Shown here piece by piece: positions 15,109-21,525 of a stretch of 21,525 bases of DNA. The notes below the pieces were generated by a model. It saw only the letters and a list, made by a program, of their open reading frames with translations, had not been told where the DNA came from and searched no databases. This stretch comes from Candidatus Iainarchaeum sp. (GTDB taxonomy: Archaea > Iainarchaeota > Iainarchaeia > Iainarchaeales > GCA-2688035): the NCBI GenBank assembly GCA_028712575.1, contig JAQTPU010000003.1:1-21525 (forward strand). The letters run 5' to 3'. Both the position numbers and the translations under genes were made by a program. The stretch's first letter is position 1; every line of letters begins with the position of its first letter.

Positions 15109-15143
15109 GTTAGTATCATGATAGTATCATGATGTTTAAATAC
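15092..15143 (-). promoter_or_regulatory. Promoter with four helically phased ATCATG operator-like motifs
   Basis: TATA box GTATTTAAAC on the minus strand (15143-15134). Directly downstream are two exact 11-bp direct repeats, agtatcatgat, at 15112-15122 and 15123-15133, each with the palindrome ATCATGAT. Two more 10-bp repeats (ccatcatgtt, 15092-15101 and 15102-15111) overlap the start codons. ATCATG therefore recurs at 15094, 15104, 15115 and 15126, at spacings of 10, 11 and 11 bp, about one DNA turn. Sites cover the expected transcription start, a typical repressor position. Confidence 0.7.
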
Positions 15144-15162
15144 TTTTCGTTTTTCGGAACTT

Positions 15163-15355
15163 TGCACAAAAAGGGATTAAAAATTAGGTTTCTGAACCTC
15201 GTTTTTGTGCATAACCCCTTCCTGCACAGAAAGGGACTTCCGTGACTATATTATATCTTTCTGGTTTTTAAGGTTTTCTTCAAGGATTTTACAGTACCTT
15301 CAAATCCCCGAGTAACCATTGCACAAAAGGCCGCCTGTTCGTGGGTTTTTTGTGC
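15163..15355. repeat. TTTTTGTGCA motif array, left flank
   Basis: Exact copies at 15163-15172 (as TGCACAAAAA) and 15202-15211 (as TTTTTGTGCA) face each other. Close variants are TGCACAGAAA (15223), TGCACAAAAG (15320) and TTTTTGTGCC (about 15347). This gap of about 215 bp before the small unknown gene has no coding frame that I can support. Confidence 0.65.
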
Positions 15356-15361
15356 CTTGTT

Positions 15362-15736
15362 TTAGAAATAGCTTTTTCCTGGGTTGGTTTCGTTTTTTGT
15401 TATTTGGATTTGGTAGTCTGGAGAATAAATTTGGATTATTTTGTATTTTCCAGAAGTCTTGTGGTTTTTTCCATCCCATTTAATTGTCTGTTCAAGCATG
15501 ATTGCTTTTCCCCAATAAAGCCATTTGCCGCCAATATTGTGAACTAAAAAAACTCTTGTTGGGGCTAAATGGAAAATTCTTGCGCTTTCTTTGTCATGAA
15601 ATTCAAAAACCTTGTCTTTGACAGAATCCAAAGAAATGGGCTTTTTCTGGTGCTTCTGCAAATCCAGAGTGCTTGCAGGAAAACCCTGTTCAGTTGTTAT
15701 CTGCAAAGTATCATTCAATTCAACAAAACTGCCCAT
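15362..15736 (-). CDS. Small protein of unknown function
   Basis: 124 residues, soluble, no signal or membrane segment. It has a mixed beta-rich composition with aromatic-rich strands: SARIFHLAPTRVFLVHNIGGKW can be seen only in part as FLVHNIGGKWLYWGKA, then SGKYKIIQIYSPDYQIQITK and a terminal SYF. The regular strand pattern and normal codon use suggest a real gene. I do not recognise the family. A TATA-like box (15759-15767) lies about 27 nt upstream of the ATG, giving a leaderless mRNA. Both flanks carry the TTTTTGTGCA motif array, which is not seen elsewhere in the window at this density, so the gene and the motifs may form one unit. Confidence 0.7.
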   Translation of the reverse strand: MGSFVELNDTLQITTEQGFPASTLDLQKHQKKPISLDSVKDKVFEFHDKESARIFHLAPTRVFLVHNIGGKWLYWGKAIMLEQTIKWDGKNHKTSGKYKIIQIYSPDYQIQITKNETNPGKSYF

Positions 15737-15758
15737 ATATCAACACAACATTAAAAAT

Positions 15759-15767
15759 ATTTTTAAA
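15759..15767 (-). promoter_or_regulatory. TATA-like box of the 15736 gene
   Basis: On the minus strand an A/T stretch (TTTAAAAATAT) ends about 23 nt before the ATG. No ribosome binding site is seen. Motif copies begin only 9 bp further upstream. Confidence 0.45.
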
Positions 15768-15772
15768 CAACT

Positions 15773-15823
15773 CCCTTTTTGTGCAGAAAAAGGGTTTTTT
15801 GTGCAATCTATAGTTTTTGTGCA
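15773..15823. repeat. TTTTTGTGCA motif array, right flank
   Basis: Three exact direct copies at 15776-15785, 15796-15805 and 15814-15823 (steps of 20 and 18 bp). The first is inside an inverted repeat, CCCTTTTT-N6-AAAAAGGG (15773-15794). They lie upstream of the TATA box of the small unknown gene, between it and the broken gene. Confidence 0.7.
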
Positions 15824-15871
15824 AAGCTGTTTTTCTGTTCTGGCAACAAACTCGATTGAAAAATCAGGATT

Positions 15872-16346
15872 TCAAACATTGTCGCAGGTCGGTTGATTTG
15901 CCAGTTTTAGCCGTTTTTTACCTTTAAATGCCAAAATACTAGGTTTTTTTTCTTCTGGAGTGTGGCTTCTGCTTGCATCCTTTGAAACAGCTTTGAGTTG
16001 TCCAATAACATCAGTTAATTTTTCTTGTTCTAGCTTTGAGTTGTTCAATAACATCAGTTAATTTTTCTTGTTCTTGCAATTTTTTTGACTTTTTTAATGC
16101 CTTATTTAACACGCCTATTTGACCAATGGTTTGTTCATATTCAGACAAATGCGGGCTTGTGCAGATAGCAACTATTTTTTGTTTGCTTGCTTGTGACAAA
16201 AAACCTAAACGTTGTTCTAAACCCAACCAGATTTCTTGTCTTGCTTTTTCAATGAAAGGGGATGAATGCAACTGTTTGAATGCAACCGAATCTGTGTGTC
16301 TTCTCTGCCTTGCCACAATATTTCTCGATTGTCTGGGTCTTCCCAT
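15872..16346 (-). pseudogene. Unknown gene broken by a 43-bp tandem duplication
   Basis: From ATG 16346 (TGGTGAT RBS-like site just upstream) the frame encodes a basic start (MGRPRQSRNIVARQRRHTD), a helical middle and a charged helix ending EKLTDVIEQLKA. It then shifts and stops at 16011. The same EKLTDVI.QLKA is re-encoded in another frame that continues as VSKDASRS... to 15872. Deleting one 43-bp copy gives a single protein of about 143 residues ending in a Lys-rich tail. I recognise no family; the Arg-rich start suggests nucleic-acid binding, but that is a guess. The two copies differ at one base. Confidence 0.75.
15989..16074. repeat. 43-bp tandem duplication (two units)
   Basis: Unit 1 is 15989-16031 and unit 2 is 16032-16074, directly adjacent, both starting agctttgagttgt. 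They differ only at one position (tcc versus ttc near base 14 of the unit). 43 is not a multiple of three, so the duplication shifts the reading frame of the surrounding gene. Confidence 0.95.
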
Positions 16347-16652
16347 TAAATCACCAGCATTAGAATATGCAAAGCCCTATTTATTATTTTCTACGACTGG
16401 TTTGCCTTCGTTATCAGGGAGAGCCATTTGTTGTTTTTGTAATGTGCAATTTTTATGTCCGCTTCTTCGCTTGGAGTTTTACTTCAGATACAATAGAATT
16501 GCCTAAAAAGCCCATTTCCCCAATAGAAACCAATAAACTTTGGATTTTAACCTTGTTCATGTTAACATAAAATCAACCTTTCGTGTGACAGTTGAACTTG
16601 CCACCGAAAAAGTGACAGAACCTCGGAAGGGAATTCTTTATAAGGCACTTAA
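16347..16652. other. Intergenic region without a supportable gene
   Basis: About 300 bp between the broken gene and the P-type ATPase. The only start-to-stop frame of note is a 35-codon minus-strand frame from 16560 (MNKVKIQSLLVSIGEMGFLG...), with no RBS or recognisable domain; it may be a gene remnant. A probable TATA for the broken gene (minus, AAATAATAAATAG) lies around 16378-16390. Confidence 0.5.
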
Positions 16653-16670
16653 TTTATTATAAATAATAAA
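16653..16670 (+). promoter_or_regulatory. TATA-like box of the P-type ATPase gene
   Basis: The stretch tttattataaataataaa lies 27-44 nt before the ATG at 16697. There is no ribosome binding site between them, so a leaderless mRNA is likely. Confidence 0.55.
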
Positions 16671-16696
16671 TTGCAAGCTGGAAATTGGCTTTTTCA

Positions 16697-19270
16697 ATGA
16701 ACGGAACAAACCACAATGCAGCAAATGCGCCTGATTCCATGGAAATTCTCGGGCTTTCCCCTGAAGCAGTTATTGAAAAGTTCCGTTCCTCGGAAAAAGG
16801 GCTTTCTTCCGAAGAAGCCGGCAAAAGAATACTGGTTTATGGGCACAATGAGGTTGCAAAGAAAAAGAAACGCTCTGTCCTTATTGAGTTTCTTTCAAAA
16901 TTCAAAAACCCCCTTGTCCTGATTCTGCTTGCTGCCGCCCTGATTCTTGTTTTCATGGGGGACCTTATTGAAACAGCAATTATTTTCATAATGATAATTA
17001 TCAGCGTTGTCCTGGATTTCTTTCAGGAGCACAAGGCTGAAAAAGCCGCAGAAGACCTGAAAAAAAGAATTGCGGTTACAACAACTGTTTTGAGGGGCGG
17101 AGCATTAAAAGAAATTCATTTGTCCGAATTAGTGCCCGGAGACATTATTCACCTTGCTGCAGGCGATGTTGTTCCTGCAGATGCAAGAGTCCTGGGCGCA
17201 AAGGATTTTTTTATTGACCAGGCTGCACTGACAGGCGAATCTTTTCCGGTTGAAAAAAATTCGGAAATAGTGAATGCGGAAAGCTCTGCAAGCATTACTA
17301 ATTGGACAAATTATTTGTTCATGGGCACATCAGTAATAAGCGGGACATCAGAGGCGATTATTGTAAAAACAGGCGCTTCAACGCAATACGGGGAAATAAT
17401 AAAAAAAATAATTGAAAAAAAGCCTGAAACAAGCTTTGAAAAAGGCCTGTCGCAATTCGGATTTTTAATAATGAAAATAACGCTTATCCTCGTAATATTT
17501 GTTTTTGTTACGCAGACATAAAGGCAGAACAGCCTTATTGAAGCCCTGCTGTTTTCAATTGCGCTTGCAGTCGGCCTGACTCCGGAATTATTGCCAATGA
17601 TTATTTCAATCAATCTTTCAAAGGGCGCAGTGGCAATGTCAAAAAAAGGCGCAATAGTAAAGCGCCTCGCCTCAATTGAAAATTTCGGGGCAATGGACGT
17701 GCTATGCGCTGACAAAACAGGGACTCTCACTGAAAACAAGGTAAGCCTTTTCAGGCACATTGATTTTGAAGGCAGGGACAGGGAAAAGATTTTTGAATAC
17801 GGCTATTTGAACAGCCATTTTGAAACAGGCCTGAAAAGCCATCTGGATGAGGCAATACTCAACAAGAAGCCGTTTGACACAAAGCCATACCAGAAAATAG
17901 ACGAAATCCCCTTTGATTTTATACGAAAAAAAGTCTCGGTTGTAGTTGAAACCAATGCAAAAAGAATAATAATTACAAAAGGCGCGCCTGAAGAAATTTT
18001 CAAATCCTGTTCAAAATACGAATTGAACGGAAAAATTTCTGGAATCAATTCCCGGATTATGAAAAAAATCCAGGAAGAATACAGGCAGTTGAGCTCTGAA
18101 GGATTCATGGTCCTGGGGCTTGCATACAAACAGACAGAAGAAATAAAGCATGTTTATGAGCCGAAAGACGAATCAGAAATGACCTTTTTGGGTTTCCTCG
18201 CATTTATAGACCCGCCTAAAAAAACAGCAAAAGAAGCCCTTGAACTGTTAAAACATGCGGGAATTTCCCTCAAGCTTCTTACAGGGGACAACGAGCTTGT
18301 TGCAAAAAAAGTCTGTGAAGAGCTTGGCTTTGAAATAAAAGGAATTGTTTTGGGAAGCAGGATTGCAGACATGACTGATCCTGCACTTGCAAGAGTAGTG
18401 GAAAATGCAAACATCTTTGCAAGAGTCACGCCGATACAAAAAAACAGGATTATTCAGGCACTGAAAAGCAACGGCCATATTGTGGGCTTTATGGGCGACG
18501 GAATTAATGATGCCCCTTCAATGCGAATGGCGGATGTAAGCATTTCAGTGGAAAACGCGGTTGACATTGCAAAAGAATCAGCAGACATAATATTATTGAA
18601 AAAAGACCTGCATGTGCTGAAAGAAGGGGTTCTTGAAGGGAGAAAAACTTTCGGCAATACAATGAAGTACATAATGATGGGCTTAAGCTCGAACTTTGGA
18701 AACATGTTCAGCGCTGCAGGCGGAGCATTATTCCTGCCGTTTTTGCCAATGACACCCATACAGATATTATTGAATAATTTATTGTATGATACTGCACAGG
18801 TAACAATCCCGACAGATAATGTGGATGATGAATATATTGCAAAGCCGAAAAGAATGGACGTGAATTTTATCAAAAGATTCATGATTTTTTTCGGCCCAAT
18901 AAGCTCATTATTCGACTTTTTGACTTTTTTCGCAATGCTTTTTCTCTTTAATACATGGACGGCAGCATCAGCCCCCTTATTCCAGACAGCGTGGTTCATT
19001 GAATCCTTCTGCACACAGGCACTGATAATCTTTGTAATAAGGACAAGAAAATCGTTTTACAAGAGCAGGCCAAGCAAATACCTGATTGGAAGCACAATCT
19101 GTGCAATTGCATTTGCAGTAATAATGCCATTCACTCCGCTGGGCGCATTATTCGGGTTTGTAGCACCGCCATTGATACTGTTAGCACTCATTGCAGCATA
19201 TGTAATAACATACCTTGGAATGGTAGAAGCAATGAAACACTGGTTCTATAAAAAATACGCGGCAAGCTGA
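16697..19270 (+). pseudogene. mgtA: MgtA-like P-type (Mg2+) ATPase interrupted by an in-frame TAA
   Basis: Magnesium-type (P3B-like) pump, about 857 codons. Part one (to 17518): N-terminal cytoplasmic segment, first helix pair, actuator domain with LTGES, and the third helix. A TAA at 17519-17521 follows TQT, in the loop before helix 4. The same frame then continues without any shift: LIEALLFSIALAVGLTPELLPMI (visible as EALLFSIALAVGLTPELLP), the phosphorylation site CADKTGTLT (Asp about residue 339), KGAPEEIF, LLTGDN, GDGINDAP and the C-terminal helices. PEL in helix 4 and overall order match MgtA/MgtB. No other lesion is present. ATG 16697 was preferred to a TTG at 16685. A single nonsense change or a sequencing error explains the break; as written, no complete pump can form. 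Confidence 0.9.
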
Positions 19271-19301
19271 TTTGCACAAAAGCGCATTAACCCGACTAAA
19301 G

Positions 19302-19310
19302 TATTTTATA
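19302..19310 (+). promoter_or_regulatory. TATA-like box of the aminotransferase gene
   Basis: tattttata lies about 30-38 nt before the ATG at 19340, the position expected for a leaderless transcript. A TGCACAAAAG copy of the TTTTTGTGCA-type motif sits just upstream, at about 19273. Confidence 0.55.
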
Positions 19311-19339
19311 GCCCTAATGCCAAATGATTATTGAGCAAT

Positions 19340-20464
19340 ATGCCCGAATATCTTTTTAGGGACAGGCACTGGCCAATTGATGTGGCTGCAACAAATGGAA
19401 GTTATCTGATTAACAAGGCCGGAAAAAAATACCTGGATTTTAAAACAGGCTGGGGAGTTGGAAACTGCGGCTGGAACAACAAAGCCTTGAATTCCGCAAT
19501 AAAACATTTCAAGGGCCCGACTTATGTAATGCCCACATATTACTATGAACAATGGGAAACACTGGCAAAAAAAATTGTTTCCTTAATGCCCGGCAGCAAC
19601 TACAGCTGTTTTCGCGCAACAGGCGGAACAGAAGCTGTTGAAATAGCTCTAAAAATTTCAAAAGCATACAATAAGCGGAAAAAATTCATTGCTTTTGACA
19701 ATGCATATCACGGGCAGTCACTTGCCTGCATGGCGCTTGTCGGGCTGCATGAAGACAAATTCGGCCCATATCCAAACGATTATTTGAGGCTCAAAGCAGG
19801 GGACTGGGAAAAAACAACCAGGCAGGCAGTGGAAGCAATCCAGTCAAGAGAATTCTGCGCTTTTATTTCAGAACCAATAATCACTAATCTTGGCGCAATA
19901 GTCCCGCCTGTTTCTTTTTTCAAGGAAGTGAAAAATGCCTGCGAAGAAACAGGCACTATTTTTATAATGGACGAAGTTGTAACCGGCTTTGGAAGAACAG
20001 GCAAATGGTTTGGCTTTGAACACTTTGGAATAGAGCCTGACATCATCACTATTGCAAAAGGATTCAGTTCAGGCTATGCTGCAATAGGCGCAACAATTGC
20101 AGGCGCAAAAATCGCGGAGTCAATGAGGTTTGATTTCAGCAATTATTCAACTTTCGGCTGGCATCCTTTGAGCACAGAAGCCGCGCTGGCAGCCATAAGT
20201 TATTCCCAAAAAAAAGCACTGGTAAAAAAATCAGGCACAATGGGAAAGTATCTGGCAAAAAAATTGTCTGGTTTTTGCAAACCCGAGGGAAAAGGGCTGT
20301 GCATTGGCTTTGAAACAAAAAACCCGCAGATCAAAAGAGCCTGCTTAAAGGACGGCTTAATCATTGGAGAAATAGAAAACAGGGTTGTGCTTTTTCCGCC
20401 ATTGGAAATTCAAAAAAAAGAGATTGACAAGGCAGCCGGAATAATAAGGAAAAATTTTTACTAA
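19340..20464 (+). CDS. Class III PLP-dependent aminotransferase (ArgD/GSA-aminomutase type)
   Basis: 374 residues, slightly short for the family (about 400-430). The usual features are present: YLDFKTGWGVGNCGW start, FRATGGTEAVEIALK for cofactor phosphate, AYHGQS, ISEPI, IMDEVVTGFGRTG (cofactor-ring Asp about 211) and ITIAKGFSSGY (Schiff-base Lys about 240), then STFGWHPLSTEAALAA. These enzymes move amino groups from omega-amino acids, or act as aminomutases. STFGWHPLS with no clear ornithine-site residues leaves acetylornithine, 4-aminobutyrate or another substrate open. The upstream TTG at 19331 was rejected in favour of the ATG with correctly spaced TATA. It converges on the NusA-like gene, 11 bp apart. 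No lysine or arginine pathway neighbours are seen. Confidence 0.85.
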   Translation: MPEYLFRDRHWPIDVAATNGSYLINKAGKKYLDFKTGWGVGNCGWNNKALNSAIKHFKGPTYVMPTYYYEQWETLAKKIVSLMPGSNYSCFRATGGTEAVEIALKISKAYNKRKKFIAFDNAYHGQSLACMALVGLHEDKFGPYPNDYLRLKAGDWEKTTRQAVEAIQSREFCAFISEPIITNLGAIVPPVSFFKEVKNACEETGTIFIMDEVVTGFGRTGKWFGFEHFGIEPDIITIAKGFSSGYAAIGATIAGAKIAESMRFDFSNYSTFGWHPLSTEAALAAISYSQKKALVKKSGTMGKYLAKKLSGFCKPEGKGLCIGFETKNPQIKRACLKDGLIIGEIENRVVLFPPLEIQKKEIDKAAGIIRKNFY

Positions 20465-20475
20465 ACCAAAAAGAA

Positions 20476-20967
20476 TCACTGGAATTCAACAGTTGTTTTT
20501 GAGCCGAGAATCTTTGAAAGGATTTTTTCAAGGGCTTCTTTTTCCTTTAAGCGCCTTTCATCGTTCCTTGAAATAATTATTTTCAATTCCTCTGAATCAG
20601 GCCTGAAAACCCTGTTCACAGCGGCAATTTTCACAAAGCCAAGCAGGGCCTGTGCAGTTTCCTTTGCATCGCCTGTCTTTTCAACAATGCGGATTTTTTT
20701 TCCAAGCTTCTGCTCCAAATCCCTGATATTTTTGCCCTGCCTTCCAATAAGCGCGCCTATATTTCCCCTGCAGACAATCACAAGCATCCCATTAAGCTCA
20801 AAACTGTTCAAGAAATCCAGGTCCAAAAAGCTTTTTTCACCAAGCTTTACTATTTCTTTCCAGATTGCAACATCATTCTCATTGATGATATTGGCTTTCA
20901 GCTTTGCCTCGCAGATTCTGCAAAGCCTGTTTGTTTTTGCATCCTCAAAACAAATCGGTCCATTCAT
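20476..20967 (-). CDS. NusA-like KH-domain protein
   Basis: 163 residues. Archaeal NusA is a short protein of two KH domains, thought to bind RNA and affect transcription or rRNA maturation. The first KH domain (about 55-100) holds the GxxG loop in NIGALIGRQGKNI and then LGKKIRIVE, as in NusA. A second, more degenerate KH-like region ends ILSKILGSKTTVEF. The N-terminus adds Cys6, Cys16 and Cys19 (LCRICEAK), a possible metal site. The KH domains are well supported; whether it is the true NusA or a paralogue is less sure. ATG 20967 is used rather than an upstream GTG. Confidence 0.78.
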   Translation of the reverse strand: MNGPICFEDAKTNRLCRICEAKLKANIINENDVAIWKEIVKLGEKSFLDLDFLNSFELNGMLVIVCRGNIGALIGRQGKNIRDLEQKLGKKIRIVEKTGDAKETAQALLGFVKIAAVNRVFRPDSEELKIIISRNDERRLKEKEALEKILSKILGSKTTVEFQ

Positions 20968-21061
20968 AACAACCACTAAATCAAAAAATTAAGCAAGGCC
21001 CGAAATAAGAGTAATAAAAAACAGATTTAAAGCTATCTGTAAAAAAGAAAACAGAAATATT

Positions 21062-21084
21062 GAAGGAAAAAAAAATTAACCTTC
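21062..21084 (-). terminator. T-run terminator after alba
   Basis: On the minus strand GAAGG, TTAA, nine Ts and CCTTC form a weak hairpin with a T9 run in its loop, 16 nt after the alba stop. Archaeal RNA polymerase ends on T-runs, so the T9 (21075-21067) is the active part. Confidence 0.45.
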
Positions 21085-21099
21085 AAAAACAAGTGCGCA

Positions 21100-21387
21100 T
21101 TATTTCAGGATTTTGATTTCAATTGCAGACAATTTCAAGGGATTTCCCTCTTCTGTTGCAATTTCTTCAGTTGAAATTTTTATGTAGTCTGTTTTCGCCC
21201 CTGTTAGGAACTTGTTTTTGACTATTTCAGCCACGTCTACTGCCCTGCTGATTGCCTTTCCCCTTGCCTTTACAACAACTTCGTTTGCGCCCTGGTTCAT
21301 CTGGGTTACAACAGCAAGCACATAGCTCATTGTTCCTTTTTTGCCTACAAAAACAATGTTTTCTTCCCTGCCGCTTCTTTCAGCCAT
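21100..21387 (-). CDS. albA: Alba family DNA/RNA-binding chromatin protein
   Basis: 95 residues, the usual Alba length. Alba dimers coat DNA and bind RNA in archaea. VFVGKKGTMSYVLAVVTQMNQGANEVVVKARGKAISRAVDVAEIV, read in short parts, gives GKKGTMSYV with the DNA-contacting lysines, KARGKAISRAVD and the NKFLTGAKTDYIKI strand. The lysine acetylated in Sulfolobus Alba lies in the KK pair. The ATG at 21387 is preceded by a strong GGAGGGAG site about 8 nt upstream, so upstream start codons that would add 12 residues are rejected. Unlike most genes here it has a leader of about 50 nt. Confidence 0.95.
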   Translation of the reverse strand: MAERSGREENIVFVGKKGTMSYVLAVVTQMNQGANEVVVKARGKAISRAVDVAEIVKNKFLTGAKTDYIKISTEEIATEEGNPLKLSAIEIKILK

Positions 21388-21418
21388 TGACACTCCCTCC
21401 GTTGCACATTGAACCATT

Positions 21419-21436
21419 AGCACTGCAAGCAGCGCT
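21419..21436 (-). promoter_or_regulatory. Hairpin in the alba 5' leader
   Basis: On the minus strand AGCGCTG-CTTG-CAGTGCT forms a 7-bp stem (one G-T pair) with a 4-nt loop, between the TATA box (21470-21461, CTATTAAATG) and the Shine-Dalgarno site. A leader structure may tune translation. Confidence 0.5.
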
Positions 21437-21471
21437 GTCTAAAACATACTTGGTTCAAAACATTTAATAGG

Positions 21472-21525
21472 CTTTTCTTTAGAAAAGAAAACCCTGGAAA
21501 AGAAACAATTTGCCTTCGGCAAATT
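21472..21525. repeat. Intergenic hairpin cluster C (continues past the window)
   Basis: CTTTTCT-tt-AGAAAAG (21472-21487), then the linker AAACCCTGGAAAAGAAAC resembling the cluster A linker, then AATTTGCC-ttc-GGCAAATT (21507-21525) exactly at the window end. Same design as clusters A and B. Confidence 0.75.

Noticed and set aside
15362..15736. Toxin-antitoxin module formed with the neighbouring small genes
   Set aside because: The genes are separated by over 100 bp, have their own promoters, and show no toxin or antitoxin motif.
16458..16560. Small 35-codon gene on the minus strand
   Set aside because: No RBS, no recognisable domain, and adjacent frames are broken; kept only as a possible remnant.
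17519..17521. Pyrrolysine or selenocysteine readthrough
   Set aside because: The codon is TAA, not TAG or TGA, and MgtA has no such residue at this place.

Overview
This window looks like part of a small, compact archaeal genome, most likely a DPANN-type lineage (a Diapherotrites-like member is a guess). The archaeal signs are an Alba chromatin protein, a stand-alone NusA-like KH protein, a HerA-type ATPase, a tRNA-Leu whose intron sits in a bulge-helix-bulge fold, no encoded tRNA CCA ends, and TATA boxes about 30 nt upstream of many start codons, which implies leaderless mRNAs. Several genes are bacterial in type (RNase HIII-like, a short PTR-motif tRNA-guanine transglycosylase, MgtA-like pump, GH130), as is common in these lineages.

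Layout. 1-6.1 kb: an RNase HIII-like gene (cut by the window edge) diverges from a HerA-like ATPase whose P-loop is split by a 433-residue intein. A guanine-deaminase-like gene and a large multi-pass membrane protein form a coupled pair downstream of tRNA-Val. 6.2-7.8 kb: a signal-peptide/coiled-coil/one-helix surface protein and a small unknown protein. 7.8-11.3 kb, all on the minus strand: an ITPase-family gene, a frameshifted LAGLIDADG homing endonuclease that runs into tRNA-Leu(UAG), the intron-containing tRNA itself, and then an unusual fusion of a methyltransferase with a cysteine-synthase-like PLP enzyme. 11.3-14.3 kb: a GH130 phosphorylase and a ferritin-like protein in an operon, converging on tgt. 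14.3-16.7 kb is a variable stretch: hairpin clusters, a winged-helix regulator with four helically phased operator-like motifs, a small conserved-looking unknown gene flanked by many TTTTTGTGCA motifs, and a gene broken by a 43-bp tandem duplication. 16.7-21.5 kb: an MgtA-like P-type ATPase with an in-frame TAA, a class III aminotransferase, a NusA-like protein, Alba, and the start of a third hairpin cluster.

The strongest candidates for something undescribed are: (1) the methyltransferase-PLP synthase fusion; (2) a family of intergenic clusters of short hairpins that share loop geometry but not stem sequence; (3) the TTTTTGTGCA motif array around the unknown gene at 15.4-15.7 kb; and (4) the phased operator of the winged-helix gene. 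Three genes carry single lesions (frameshift, tandem duplication, nonsense). Each would be restored by one small change, so they are either recent decay or sequencing errors.
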